Positions 24,934 to 33,403 of a stretch of 64,000 nucleotides of DNA are shown piece after piece (within the stretch, counting starts at the first letter, position 1; each line of letters begins with the position of its first letter). The position numbers and the translations under genes were made by a program. This stretch comes from Anaerostipes butyraticus (GTDB taxonomy: Bacteria > Bacillota > Clostridia > Lachnospirales > Lachnospiraceae): positions 149,211-213,210 of the forward strand of contig NZ_BLYI01000047.1 in assembly GCF_016586355.1 (NCBI RefSeq). Reading direction: 5' to 3'. Under the pieces are notes generated by a model that searched no databases, was not told the origin of the DNA, and worked only from the letters and a program-made list of their open reading frames with translations.

Positions 24934-25443
24934 ATGAAAAAAATGGCAGTAATTTATTATTCCTGGTCTAATGGCAATACAAAGAGGATCGCGGAGCGGC
25001 TAAGTAAAGGAACAGGAGCGGATCTGATCAGGATCGACACCGCAAAGCCATATGAAGGAAGCTATGAAGATGTAGTGGCCCAGGGAAAGAGAGAAGTAAA
25101 TGAAGGATATAAGCCGCAGATAAAACCAATTGGCGTAGATTTATCTCAGTACGATGTGATCGCGGTAGGAACACCGACCTGGTGGTATACCATGGCTCCG
25201 GCAGTCCATACTTTTCTGGAGCAGACAGATTTTACAGGAAAAACCGTGATACCATTTATGACCAACGGCGGCTGGCCGGGACATGTGATTAAAGATATGA
25301 AGAAAGCCTGCAAAGGAGCATCCTTTGCCTGTGAAATGGAAATTAAATTTGATTCCTCAGGAGGAGATCATCTGGAAACTCCGGATAAAGATATCGACGC
25401 ATGGGTCGAGAAGGTAAGAAAAGAAGTGAATCAAAATGCGTAA
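24934..25443 (+). CDS. Flavodoxin-family protein
   Basis: A 169-residue flavodoxin. The FMN phosphate loop is YYSWSNGNTKRIAE, the second loop is GTPTWWYTMAPAVHTFL and the third is TNGGWPGH. Such short-chain flavodoxins in Clostridia act as soluble electron carriers or as FMN-dependent reductases. It follows the LysR gene and may belong to the same regulated region. Upstream 24791-24933 holds an interrupted inverted repeat (AGAAACC/GGTTTCT), probably a terminator of the LysR gene, and a 13-codon frame that is not believed. Confidence 0.9.
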   Translation: MKKMAVIYYSWSNGNTKRIAERLSKGTGADLIRIDTAKPYEGSYEDVVAQGKREVNEGYKPQIKPIGVDLSQYDVIAVGTPTWWYTMAPAVHTFLEQTDFTGKTVIPFMTNGGWPGHVIKDMKKACKGASFACEMEIKFDSSGGDHLETPDKDIDAWVEKVRKEVNQNA

Positions 25444-25792
25444 AAGCGGAAAATTGCAGAAAGAAATAGAAGAAGATTCTGCGGCCAGGGAAGAGCAGAT
25501 TTTTGCCAGTGCGGTGGCGGCAGTTTTTCTGTGCCTTTTGGTGTATACGATAACCTTTGTGATCATTGCAGTATTTCAGGCGGTGGGACGAGGTGTGGAA
25601 CCGTTTGTTTTGTCCGTTCTCCACAAAGGCTCACTGGATATTGTGCTTTTATTCATTCTGCGCCGGCTGGCAGGTGTGGAGAGAATTCTGTGGGCAGCGC
25701 CGACTGCCGAAGTGATCGCACTGATCACGGGAATCATCATGCTTGCGGCGTTCTGGAAAACGTTAAATATGAAGTATGCGCAGGTGCGTTGA
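25436..25792 (+). pseudogene. MATE-family efflux transporter, C-terminal stub
   Basis: The frame encodes about 118 residues that look like only the last two or three helices of a MATE transporter (the stretch with AVFQAVGRGVEPFVLSVLHKG, then a hydrophobic helix pair). Intact MATE proteins have about 440-460 residues and twelve helices. The frame begins with an ATG that overlaps the flavodoxin stop, and the first 30 residues are unlike MATE sequence at that position. The likely history is deletion of the upstream three quarters of the gene. A functional small membrane protein cannot be excluded. Confidence 0.7.
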
Positions 25793-25910
25793 CGGTGTCT
25801 CTGCGGCTGTGATAGACTGAAAATACAAGGGTTTTCCTTATGACAGGATGAGGAAGATCTTTGTATTTTTTGTTATGGGAATCGATTTTGCTGAATGTAA
25901 GAGGAATGTT

Positions 25911-26585
25911 ATGACAGAAATATATTATGTAGAAGATGATGAAGACATTGCAGGGATTGTAAAAGAATATCTTGAATCACGAAATTTCAAAGTGACGCTT
26001 TACAGGGCCGCAGAGGAAGTAAAAGAATCACTGGGAAAACAGCGTCCGGAGCTTATTTTGCTGGACTGGAATCTCCCGGATGAAGAAGGGAGCCGGCTTT
26101 GCCGGTGGATTCGCTCCAGATGGCAGGATCTGCCGCTGATGTTTCTAACGGTCAGGAATGAAACAAAGGATATTGTAAAAGGATTTCAGAATGGCGCAGA
26201 TGACTATGTGGAAAAGCCATTTGAATTGGAAGTTCTGTATTCACGCATCTGTGCCCTGCTTCGGAGAGCAGGAATTGTTCCCGGGCAGACGGTGATATCC
26301 TGCGGGAATCTGACCATTGATAAAGAAAAAATGATGGTATTCTGCGGCGGGCAGGAGGTTTCCGTGAGCCGGTCAGAATATCAGCTGCTTCTTATTTTGA
26401 TGGAACATAAGGGAATGACAGTGACAAGGCAGAGACTGCTGGAAAAAATATGGGATGAAAATGGAAACTTTGTGAACGATAATACACTGACTGTCGCCAT
26501 GAAACGTCTGCGTCAGAAGCTGAACCAGCCGGCATATATCAAAACCATAAGGAGTTTTGGGTATCGTATGGAGGATGAAATATGA
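25911..26585 (+). CDS. OmpR-family response regulator
   Basis: A 224-residue regulator with a receiver domain (about 1-115; acidic pocket EDDED, phosphorylation site Asp52 in LLDWNLP, Thr and Lys of the active site in FLTVRN and VEKP) and a C-terminal winged-helix DNA-binding domain (about 130-222, ending IKTIRSFGYRME). The ATG at 25911 follows AAGAGGAA; 21 upstream codons in frame are rejected because they have no ribosome site. Its stop overlaps the histidine kinase start by four bases. The genes after it encode an ABC exporter, giving the BceRS-AB-like module. Confidence 0.93.
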   Translation: MTEIYYVEDDEDIAGIVKEYLESRNFKVTLYRAAEEVKESLGKQRPELILLDWNLPDEEGSRLCRWIRSRWQDLPLMFLTVRNETKDIVKGFQNGADDYVEKPFELEVLYSRICALLRRAGIVPGQTVISCGNLTIDKEKMMVFCGGQEVSVSRSEYQLLLILMEHKGMTVTRQRLLEKIWDENGNFVNDNTLTVAMKRLRQKLNQPAYIKTIRSFGYRMEDEI

Positions 26586-27754
26586 CAGAACGGAAAATGA
26601 AGATTCTAATGGGGCTTGCCGCTTTTCTTATTGTCTGTTCTGTCTCTGCTTTTGCAATGTATCAGTATCAGGTGAGAGAACAGTACAGACTGCTGGACGC
26701 TTTTTGTGAAAGACTGCAGGAAGAACGACCGGATGTGGAACAGACGATGCTGGAAATTATCAAAGAGAAAGATGTTCTGAGAGAATCCGAAACTTCCGGA
26801 TATCTGAAAACTTTTGGATATACCCCGTCTGATCTGAAATGGAACCGGGGAATTTTTCTGAAAAGCGCAGGCGCCGGGCTTCTGACAGGAGGCATTTTAT
26901 TTTCATGCGTTTTTATATATTGGAAAAAGAATATATTTCAGCGGATCCGCACGCTGACAGAGAATCTGGAAAAAATGAATCATGGGGATTATGCGATGTT
27001 TCGAAAAGAAACAGAAGGAGAGTTTTCAAAATTACAGGATGAAATCTATAAAACCGTCACATCACTGCGGCAGACACGGGATCACGCAGTCAGAGCAAAA
27101 AATCAGTTTGCGGATCATCTTTCCAATATTGCCCATCAGCTGAAAACGCCGGTAACATCTATTTCTTTGTCTTTGCAGATGCTGCAGACGACAAATTCAT
27201 CTAAATATATTCTTCAAATAAAAAGACAGCTGAATCGATTAAAACATCTGGAAGAAGCACTGCTTCTCCTTGCCCGTATTGATGCGGGGACGCTTGTTCT
27301 GGAAAAAAGCAAAACCGATGTTTTTACTCTGCTGATGATGGCAGCGGATAATTTGCAGGAATTATCGCTGCAATATGGTGTTTCTATTGATGTTTTAAAG
27401 ACAGAAGAGACAGATATTACGGCAGACCCGGAATGGACCATGGAGGCTGTGATGAATCTGATGAAAAACTGTATGGAACACAGTACGAAAGGAAGAAGAG
27501 TTTATTGTACTTATGAAAAAAATCTGCTGTATACACAGATAAACATATGGGATGAGGGACCAGGTTTTCCGGAAGAAGATATACCGTATTTGTTTGACCG
27601 GTTTTTCAGAGGCAGAAATGCACAAAAAGACAGCACAGGAATCGGTCTTTCCATTGCGAAGGAAATCATTGAAATGCAGAATGGGGTTGTAAGAGCATAT
27701 AATCGTCCGCAGGGAGGCGCCTGCTTTGAGATTCGGATATATCAGAGGGAATAG
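26582..27754 (+). CDS. Sensor histidine kinase with two membrane helices
   Basis: A 390-residue membrane kinase. Helix 1 is at about 8-27 and helix 2 at about 94-114, leaving an extracytoplasmic loop of about 65 residues. A HAMP-like linker is followed by HisKA with phospho-acceptor His185 in SNIAHQLKTP and a HATPase_c domain with N box (MNLMKNCMEHS), G1 (WDEGPGF) and G2 (GIGLSIAKEI). The loop is longer than in the intramembrane-sensing BceS kinases, so direct ligand sensing is possible. Cognate regulator is the overlapping upstream gene. Confidence 0.93.
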   Translation: MTERKMKILMGLAAFLIVCSVSAFAMYQYQVREQYRLLDAFCERLQEERPDVEQTMLEIIKEKDVLRESETSGYLKTFGYTPSDLKWNRGIFLKSAGAGLLTGGILFSCVFIYWKKNIFQRIRTLTENLEKMNHGDYAMFRKETEGEFSKLQDEIYKTVTSLRQTRDHAVRAKNQFADHLSNIAHQLKTPVTSISLSLQMLQTTNSSKYILQIKRQLNRLKHLEEALLLLARIDAGTLVLEKSKTDVFTLLMMAADNLQELSLQYGVSIDVLKTEETDITADPEWTMEAVMNLMKNCMEHSTKGRRVYCTYEKNLLYTQINIWDEGPGFPEEDIPYLFDRFFRGRNAQKDSTGIGLSIAKEIIEMQNGVVRAYNRPQGGACFEIRIYQRE

Positions 27755-27767
27755 CCGCTGCTTCCAT

Positions 27768-27801
27768 ATGTCACCGGAATGTCATTTTTCTTTGCTATGA
27801 T
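27768..27801 (+). promoter_or_regulatory. Direct-repeat operator and promoter of the ABC exporter genes
   Basis: ATGTCA occurs at 27768-27773 and 27779-27784, exactly 11 bases apart, followed by a good -10 TATGAT (27796-27801) but no -35 of quality. Eleven-base direct repeats upstream of a promoter lacking a -35 are typical for activators of the OmpR/PhoB type, here most likely the adjacent response regulator. Confidence 0.65.
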
Positions 27802-27831
27802 AAGAAAAAATGAAGTCAAAGGAGGACGGAG

Positions 27832-28512
27832 ATGGAGATTCTCAGATGTGAAGGCGTGATAAAGAAATTTGGAAAAGGGGAAAACCAGGTGACGGCGCTG
27901 AACGGGGTAAATCTGTCAGTGGAACAGGGAGAATTTGCAGCCGTGGTCGGGAGATCGGGATCGGGCAAATCTACACTTCTGCATATTCTTGGAAGTGTGG
28001 ACAGCCCGACAGAAGGATCTGTCATAGTGGACGGGGTGGATCTGGGAACATTAAATGCTTCCGAAGCGGCAATTTTCAGAAGAAGAAAGATAGGACTGGT
28101 CTATCAATTTTATAATCTGATTCCCACATTGACCATTGAAAAAAATATTTTGATGCCTCTGCTGTTGGACAAGCGGAAACCGGAACGGGAATATTATGAA
28201 CAGATTATAAAGACACTGGGGCTGGAGGAAAAGCGAAACATGCTTCCATATCAGCTGTCCGGAGGGCAGCAGCAGAGAGCTGCCATTGCAAGAGCTCTGA
28301 TCTACCGTCCGGCTATTTTGCTGGCTGATGAGCCTACCGGGAACCTGGATCGGAAAAATTCCAGAGAAATCATGGATTTGTTAAAAGTATTTTACCGGAA
28401 TCTGAAGCAGACAATCCTGCTGGTCACCCATGATGAAAAATTTGCTTTGGAAGCAGACCGCATTATTACGATGGAAGATGGACGTATCATCGCAGATCAG
28501 AGCAGGAGGTAG
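27832..28512 (+). CDS. ABC transporter ATP-binding protein (MacB/LolD/BceA group)
   Basis: A 226-residue ATPase. Walker A is GRSGSGKST (40-48), the Q-loop is VYQFYNLIPTLT, the signature LSGGQQQR lies near 145, and Walker B with catalytic Glu is LLADEPTGNLD, followed by the H-loop in LVTHDEKFA. The group works with FtsX-like permeases in mechanotransmission or peptide-antibiotic removal, not in classic import. The permease gene follows after three bases. Expression is probably driven by the promoter with ATGTCA repeats. Confidence 0.95.
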   Translation: MEILRCEGVIKKFGKGENQVTALNGVNLSVEQGEFAAVVGRSGSGKSTLLHILGSVDSPTEGSVIVDGVDLGTLNASEAAIFRRRKIGLVYQFYNLIPTLTIEKNILMPLLLDKRKPEREYYEQIIKTLGLEEKRNMLPYQLSGGQQQRAAIARALIYRPAILLADEPTGNLDRKNSREIMDLLKVFYRNLKQTILLVTHDEKFALEADRIITMEDGRIIADQSRR

Positions 28513-28515
28513 GAT

Positions 28516-30702
28516 ATGTGGAAAAATTATTCAGAAAGTTATCTGAAACATAACCGAAGGACCTGTATTTCTATTATGATGGCAGTATTCGGTGCCATGA
28601 TGTTCCTGTCATTGATCTGTACCATGGCCTTTAATTTGTGGAAATATGAGATTGAAAGGATTGAACTGGAAGAGGGAGGATGGCAGGGGCGGATCATTTC
28701 TGAACTCAGCGAAAATGACATAAAGAAAATTCAGCAGTTTAAGAATGTAGAGCGGGCAGAGTTAAATGAAGATTTATCGGATGAGAAGACCGTGATAGAT
28801 ATTTATTTTAAAAATCTGCGGACAATTTACAGCGATATGCCTGGAATTGCCCGGTATCTTGGAGTGGAAGAAGAGGAAATCCAGTACCATGTACAGCTGC
28901 TGTCCTGTTATTTTATCACGGATCCGCAGGATAAAGAACCGCCTTTGCTTTTGCCGTTTTGTGCAGTGGTCCTGTTTTTCATTTGTCTGTCGCTGATTCT
29001 CATTATCAGGAATTCTTTTGAAATTTCAATGAGGGCGAGGATCCGTCAGTTTGGAATACTTTCAGGCATTGGGGCCACACCCGGACAGATCCGGACGTGT
29101 CTCCTTCAGGAAGCGGCAGCGCTGAGTATTTTGCCGATTCTTCTGGGAACGGCGGCGGGAATCGGAAGCAGTTATGCTGTCATAAAAGCAGTCAATCATT
29201 TCGCTGAGAATGTGGCAGGACGACATCCGGCCGTATTTCAATATCATCCTGTGATACTGACAGTTTCTCTTTTTCTCGCGGCAGTTACTGTGCTTTTATC
29301 TGCGTGGATTCCAGCCGTAAAATTAAGCCGGATGACGCCGATGGAAGCAGTACGGAATGAAGAAGGGCTGCATTTGAATAAAAGAAAGCGCCGGACAGTT
29401 CTGTCCGGAATTTTTGGAATCAAAGGAGAACTGGCGGGAAATGCAATGAAAGCGCAGAACAGAGCTTACAGGATTTCCAATGTGTCTCTGGTTTTATCAT
29501 TTTTAAGTTTTGCTTTGATGCTGTGCTTTTTTACTTTGTCTGATATCAGTACACGTTATACGTATTTTGAGAGATATCAGGATACATGGGACGTTATGGC
29601 GGAAATTAAAAATACAGAGCTTGCTGATTTTGACCGGACACAGGAAATCAGGAATCTTCCGGGAATCCGTGACAGTATTTTATATCAGAAAGCGGAAATG
29701 CGAATTTCTCTGCCCCGGGAATGGCAGAGCCCTCAGATGCTGGCGCTGGGCGGGCTGGAAGCCCTGACAGAAAATGAAGTCGAAAAAGATAAACAGGGAA
29801 ATGATACAGTGATATCGCCTGTCATTATTATGGATGATGAGAGTTTTCTGAAATACTGCAGAGAGATCGGAGCATCTCCGGGGCTGGACGGTACTATTAT
29901 TTTGAATCGTATCTGGGACAGCAAAAACAGCAATTTCAGAGACAGAAAATACATTCCATTTGTAAAGGAAAATAAAACGGCAGCAGCGGCCGCGGAAGAA
30001 ATTAAAATGCGGGAAATCCCTATACTGGCGTATACACAGGATGAGCCGAAGCTCAGAGAGGAGTATGCAGACTATGCTTTGGTTCAGTTTATGCCCCTTT
30101 CTCTGTGGGAAAGAATGGGAGCCCATACCGGTGAAACGACAACTTATATCCGGATTCTGGGGCGTCAGGGAATTGATCTTGAGGGATGCAGTTTGATAGG
30201 AGACGGGATAGAAAAGATATTGGATACATCTTACGATTATGAAATAGAAAACCGCATCCGGGAAAGGATATCAAATGAAGAAATGCTTCAGGGAGTCAAA
30301 ATGATCATCGGAGGATTCTGCATTCTGATCGCAGTCATCGGAATTGCCAATATATTTTCTGTAACGCTGGGATTTGTACAGCAGAGAAAAAGAGAATTTG
30401 CCCAGTATCTGTCCATAGGCATGACACCAAAAGATATACGGAGTGTATTTTGTATGGAAGCATTTGTAACAGCAGGGCGTCCGATTCTGATCACAATTCC
30501 TCTGACTGCAGCAGCGGTTACATTTATGCTTGCGGCAAGTCACCTGAATCCTGAGGTGTTTTTGCGGGAAGCACCGATCATACCGGTGGCGGCATTTGCA
30601 GCTGTGATTATATTTTTTGTGGGACTGGCGTATTTTATCGGGGGCAGAAGAGTTTTAAATTGTGATTTGAGTGAGATTTTGAAAGATGATACGCTGAATT
30701 AA
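28516..30702 (+). CDS. FtsX-like ABC permease, long form
   Basis: A 728-residue permease with two FtsX repeats. Helix 1 is at about 18-38; a cluster of three helices lies at about 150-275 and a helix near 320-345, then a large extracytoplasmic region (about 345-590) and three C-terminal helices (about 595-715). Conserved coupling stretches such as RARIRQFGILSGIGATPGQIR and RKREFAQYLSIGMTPKDIR contact the ATPase. Similar long permeases in Clostridia belong to bacitracin/lantibiotic response modules with adjacent two-component systems. The transported or sensed compound cannot be read from the sequence. Confidence 0.9.
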   Translation: MWKNYSESYLKHNRRTCISIMMAVFGAMMFLSLICTMAFNLWKYEIERIELEEGGWQGRIISELSENDIKKIQQFKNVERAELNEDLSDEKTVIDIYFKNLRTIYSDMPGIARYLGVEEEEIQYHVQLLSCYFITDPQDKEPPLLLPFCAVVLFFICLSLILIIRNSFEISMRARIRQFGILSGIGATPGQIRTCLLQEAAALSILPILLGTAAGIGSSYAVIKAVNHFAENVAGRHPAVFQYHPVILTVSLFLAAVTVLLSAWIPAVKLSRMTPMEAVRNEEGLHLNKRKRRTVLSGIFGIKGELAGNAMKAQNRAYRISNVSLVLSFLSFALMLCFFTLSDISTRYTYFERYQDTWDVMAEIKNTELADFDRTQEIRNLPGIRDSILYQKAEMRISLPREWQSPQMLALGGLEALTENEVEKDKQGNDTVISPVIIMDDESFLKYCREIGASPGLDGTIILNRIWDSKNSNFRDRKYIPFVKENKTAAAAAEEIKMREIPILAYTQDEPKLREEYADYALVQFMPLSLWERMGAHTGETTTYIRILGRQGIDLEGCSLIGDGIEKILDTSYDYEIENRIRERISNEEMLQGVKMIIGGFCILIAVIGIANIFSVTLGFVQQRKREFAQYLSIGMTPKDIRSVFCMEAFVTAGRPILITIPLTAAAVTFMLAASHLNPEVFLREAPIIPVAAFAAVIIFFVGLAYFIGGRRVLNCDLSEILKDDTLN

Positions 30703-30703
30703 A

Positions 30704-30760
30704 AAAATGTTTCAGAACCTGAGGATCAGACGATGTCTGTCACTCGGGTTCTGAAACCAA
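30704..30760. terminator. Bidirectional terminator between the ABC permease and GNAT genes
   Basis: GTTTCAGAACC(TGAG) pairs with (CTC)GGGTTCTGAAAC around an inner AGAC/GTCT hairpin. Confidence 0.85.
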
Positions 30761-30764
30761 AAGA

Positions 30765-31253
30765 TTATAATTCCAGCAGGAAGAAATCACAGTCTTTATA
30801 CGGATGACTGAACCGGATTGGAAGCTGATCTTCCGTGACTTTTCGAAAACCGGCCTGTTCATAAAAGGCATGGGCTCTGTCTGTATTATAAGGAGTATCC
30901 AGAAGGATGGTTTTAAAGCCCTTTTCCCGGGCAAAAGTCAGGAGGCGCTGATATAGTTTCTGTCCGATGTGATACGGTTCGCCCTGATAATCTTCATATA
31001 CAAAAAATTTCTTTAAGACGGCAATTTCTGGGGTGTACGGCATAATGCCGATGGATCCGATCAGTGTTCCGTGTCTGGCGGCAATCCAGAAATTGCCGCC
31101 TTTTTCTATATATTCACCGGTAATATTCAGCAGATCCGGCTGATCGTCAACGGAAACAGGCGGGCGGGTGCCGTCATTTTGAAAATGAAGGACCAGATCG
31201 ATGACATCCCGGGTATATTTATCCTGAAATTGATGGATTGTGAATTCAGTCAT
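30765..31253 (-). CDS. GNAT-family N-acetyltransferase
   Basis: A 162-residue acetyltransferase. The acetyl-CoA site region reads VLKKFFVYEDYQGEPYHIGQKLYQRLLTFAREKGF, with the R/QxxGxG/A-type loop, and the C-terminal HAFYEQAGFRKV motif is standard. Substrate unknown. Ribosome site GAGGAG precedes the ATG at 31253. The 128 bases to the XRE-cupin gene are AT-rich and hold the divergent promoters. Confidence 0.88.
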   Translation of the reverse strand: MTEFTIHQFQDKYTRDVIDLVLHFQNDGTRPPVSVDDQPDLLNITGEYIEKGGNFWIAARHGTLIGSIGIMPYTPEIAVLKKFFVYEDYQGEPYHIGQKLYQRLLTFAREKGFKTILLDTPYNTDRAHAFYEQAGFRKVTEDQLPIRFSHPYKDCDFFLLEL

Positions 31254-31381
31254 AGTTCTTCTCCTCTTTATAATATCTCAAAAGAATAATATAATGGAAC
31301 AAAAAGTATGTTATGTTGCGATTTGTGTGATATAATGATAATATAAATACAATATATTGTCAATGCAGGAGGAAAGAAAGA

Positions 31382-31933
31382 TTGGATACAATGAATCAGA
31401 TTGTAGCCGGGAACATCAGGCGGTTCAGGAAAGAAAAGAAGCTGACCATGGAAGAACTGGCAAAATTAAGCGGAGTCAGCAAAAGCATGCTGGCGCAGAT
31501 CGAAAGGGGAGATGGAAACCCTACGATCTCAACGCTGTGGAAAATATCCAACGGAATGAAAGTGCCGTTTGACGCGCTGACTGTGCGTCCGGAAGTGACA
31601 TATGAAATTGTAAAGACGGCAGAAGTGCAGCCGATTCTGGAAGATGACGGAAAAGTAAGGAACTATTCCATTTTTCCGGATGATGAGAACCGGAGATTTG
31701 CCGTTTATTATCTGGAACTGGATCCGGACAGTTACTGGGAGTCCGAACCTCATCTTCGTGGAACGACGGAATTTATCACGGTGTTTTCAGGAACAGTTGA
31801 AATAAAAGCCGATGGAAAGCAGTTTCAGGTGTCAGAAGGAGAAAATATCCGGTTCAAAGGGGATACGGAACATTCCTATCGGAATTCGGGAGAAGAAACT
31901 GCGGTGCTGCACATGATTTTGTATAATCCGTAG
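31382..31933 (+). CDS. XRE-cupin transcriptional regulator
   Basis: A 183-residue regulator: helix-turn-helix of the HTH_3/XRE type (about 7-62, with ELAKLSGVSKSMLAQIERGDGNPTISTL) followed by a cupin_2 domain (about 105-180, with HLRGTTEFITVFSGTVEI and FKGDTEHSYRN). This architecture senses small metabolites. It stands directly before azlC-azlD with a 21-base gap, and the same pairing is common for branched-chain amino acid export. The start is probably TTG at 31382, nine bases after AGGAGG; the ATG three codons later is too far from it. Confidence 0.92.
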   Translation: MDTMNQIVAGNIRRFRKEKKLTMEELAKLSGVSKSMLAQIERGDGNPTISTLWKISNGMKVPFDALTVRPEVTYEIVKTAEVQPILEDDGKVRNYSIFPDDENRRFAVYYLELDPDSYWESEPHLRGTTEFITVFSGTVEIKADGKQFQVSEGENIRFKGDTEHSYRNSGEETAVLHMILYNP

Positions 31934-31954
31934 AAAGGGAATGGAGGAAAAAGA

Positions 31955-32668
31955 ATGAAAAAAAGATCTCATACGTTGAAAAAGGCGTTTGCCGCGGCAT
32001 TCCCTTATACGATTCCAATTTTTGCGGGATTCTGGTTTCTGGGCCTGACCTATGGAATTTATATGAATGTTTCCGGCTTCAGCTTCTGGTATCCATTGTT
32101 TATGAGCATGTTTATATTTGCGGGTTCGGTAGAATTTTTAACAGTTAATATGCTTCTGGGAGCTTTTCATCCTCTGCAGGTATTGGCAGTGACCCTGATG
32201 GTCAATGCCCGTCACTTGTTTTATGGAATTTCCATGCTGGATCGGTACCGTGCGGCAGGATGGAAAAAGATTTATCTGATTTTTGGAATGTGTGATGAGA
32301 GTTTTTCCATTAATTATACGGCAGAAATACCGGATGACACAGACCGGGGCTGGTTTATGTTTTTTGTGACCATGTTAAATCATTTTTACTGGGTATTTGG
32401 AGCGACACTGGGCGGCATCTGCGGCTCTCTGATCCATTTTGACACGGAAGGGCTTGATTTCGTTATGACTGCCATGTTTGTAGTAATTTTTCTGGAGCAG
32501 TGGATGAAAGAAAAAAGACATACCAGTGCGGTAGTGGGAATCGCGGCTTCCCTGCTGTGTCTGATTTTCTTTGGAGCCGATAACTTTATGATTCCGGCTA
32601 TGCTGGCCATGTTATGTGTGCTGACGTATTTACGAAGATTTCTGGAGAAAGGAGAAGAAGCAGTATGA
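31955..32668 (+). CDS. azlC: Branched-chain amino acid exporter subunit AzlC
   Basis: A 237-residue integral membrane protein with about six to seven helices. [21 protein letters not shown] and [12 protein letters not shown] near the N-terminus and [12 protein letters not shown] are signature stretches of the AzlC family. With AzlD it forms an exporter of branched-chain amino acids (shown for B. subtilis azaleucine resistance). It overlaps azlD by four bases (ATGA). Regulation by the XRE-cupin protein upstream is likely. Confidence 0.95.
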   Translation: MKKRSHTLKKAFAAAFPYTIPIFAGFWFLGLTYGIYMNVSGFSFWYPLFMSMFIFAGSVEFLTVNMLLGAFHPLQVLAVTLMVNARHLFYGISMLDRYRAAGWKKIYLIFGMCDESFSINYTAEIPDDTDRGWFMFFVTMLNHFYWVFGATLGGICGSLIHFDTEGLDFVMTAMFVVIFLEQWMKEKRHTSAVVGIAASLLCLIFFGADNFMIPAMLAMLCVLTYLRRFLEKGEEAV

Positions 32669-32991
32669 CACTGGCACAAAAGATAATAATAATCGGAATG
32701 GCAGTGCTGGGAACGGCAATGACCAGGTTCCTGCCGTTTCTTGTATTTCCCGGGGACAAGCCTGTTCCAAAATATATTCAGTACCTTGGAAGAGTGCTGC
32801 CGTCCGCGGTTTTCGGACTGCTGGTCATTTACTGTCTGCGGGATGTAAACATTCTGTCCGGAAGTCACGGAATCCCGGAACTGATTTCCATTGCGGCCGT
32901 TGCGGGGCTTCATCTCTGGAAACGGCAGATGCTGCTGTCCATCGCAGGAGGAACGGTTTGTTATATGATGCTGGTGCAGATGGTGTTTTGA
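32665..32991 (+). CDS. azlD: Branched-chain amino acid exporter subunit AzlD
   Basis: A 108-residue membrane protein with three or four helices. [17 protein letters not shown] and [14 protein letters not shown] are typical AzlD stretches. The ATG at 32665 overlaps the azlC stop, which marks translational coupling; the frame is open for 17 codons further upstream within azlC but those are ignored. The end is followed within ten bases by the promoter of the ABC-F unit. Confidence 0.93.
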   Translation: MTLAQKIIIIGMAVLGTAMTRFLPFLVFPGDKPVPKYIQYLGRVLPSAVFGLLVIYCLRDVNILSGSHGIPELISIAAVAGLHLWKRQMLLSIAGGTVCYMMLVQMVF

Positions 32992-32996
32992 CTGGC

Positions 32997-33033
32997 TTGA
33001 CATATTATATACGCAGTGCTATACTGACTGCGT
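32997..33033 (+). promoter_or_regulatory. Promoter of the ABC-F unit with a dyad over the -10
   Basis: TTGACA (32997-33002) and TATACT (33020-33025), spacer 17. ACGCAGT (33011-33017) and ACTGCGT (33027-33033) are exact inverses that embrace the -10, so a repressor could sit there. Confidence 0.75.
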
Positions 33034-33049
33034 TGAAAGGAAGATAATT

Positions 33050-33145
33050 ATGAATTTTTTTATACAAAATAGATTACCAGCGAAGAATAAGCTTAACTCT
33101 GTACAATTCAAACCGATGAAACATTGTGCAGAGTATAGTGCTTAA
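33050..33145 (+). CDS. Putative 31-residue leader peptide of the ABC-F gene
   Basis: ATG at 33050 lies 24 bases after the -10, behind GAAAGGAAG, and the frame ends with TAA at 33145. The product begins MNFFIQNRLPAKNK and ends KHCAEYSA. It precedes two terminator hairpins and the ABC-F gene, which is the arrangement of translated leaders that report ribosome stalling by antibiotics. The peptide itself resembles no protein domain. Confidence 0.5.
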   Translation: MNFFIQNRLPAKNKLNSVQFKPMKHCAEYSA

Positions 33146-33172
33146 AAGGCGCGGAAAGATTTCATCGGAACC

Positions 33173-33373
33173 ATAAGCAATGGATTTGTCAAATTCTGAT
33201 ATATCTGATTGCTTATTTTCCGTATGATTTTTGACAGACAAAGGCTGTGGATGATGTTTCATCCACGGCCTTTTGTTGTATAGAAATAGTAAAACAGATG
33301 AATGTTTGCTTTTAGTGGGAAAAGCGATCAAAGCAGAAGGCGTTGCGTGGAATGCAAAGTCTTCTGCTTTTTT
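33173..33373 (+). promoter_or_regulatory. Attenuator: antiterminator-like hairpin and two terminators before the ABC-F gene
   Basis: ATAAGCAAT (33173-33181) pairs exactly with ATTGCTTAT (33208-33216). A first terminator follows: AAGGCTGTGGATGA (33241-33254) with TCATCCACGGCCTT (33259-33272) and TTTTG. A second terminator is AAGCAGAAG (33331-33339) with CTTCTGCTT (33361-33369) and TTTT. Both stand between promoter and start codon, so transcription should stop unless conditions favour readthrough. With the leader frame this accounts for the 412-base gap 32992-33403. Confidence 0.7.
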
Positions 33374-33403
33374 CATTATTGCAAAAAGAAAGGATGAGAT
33401 ACA

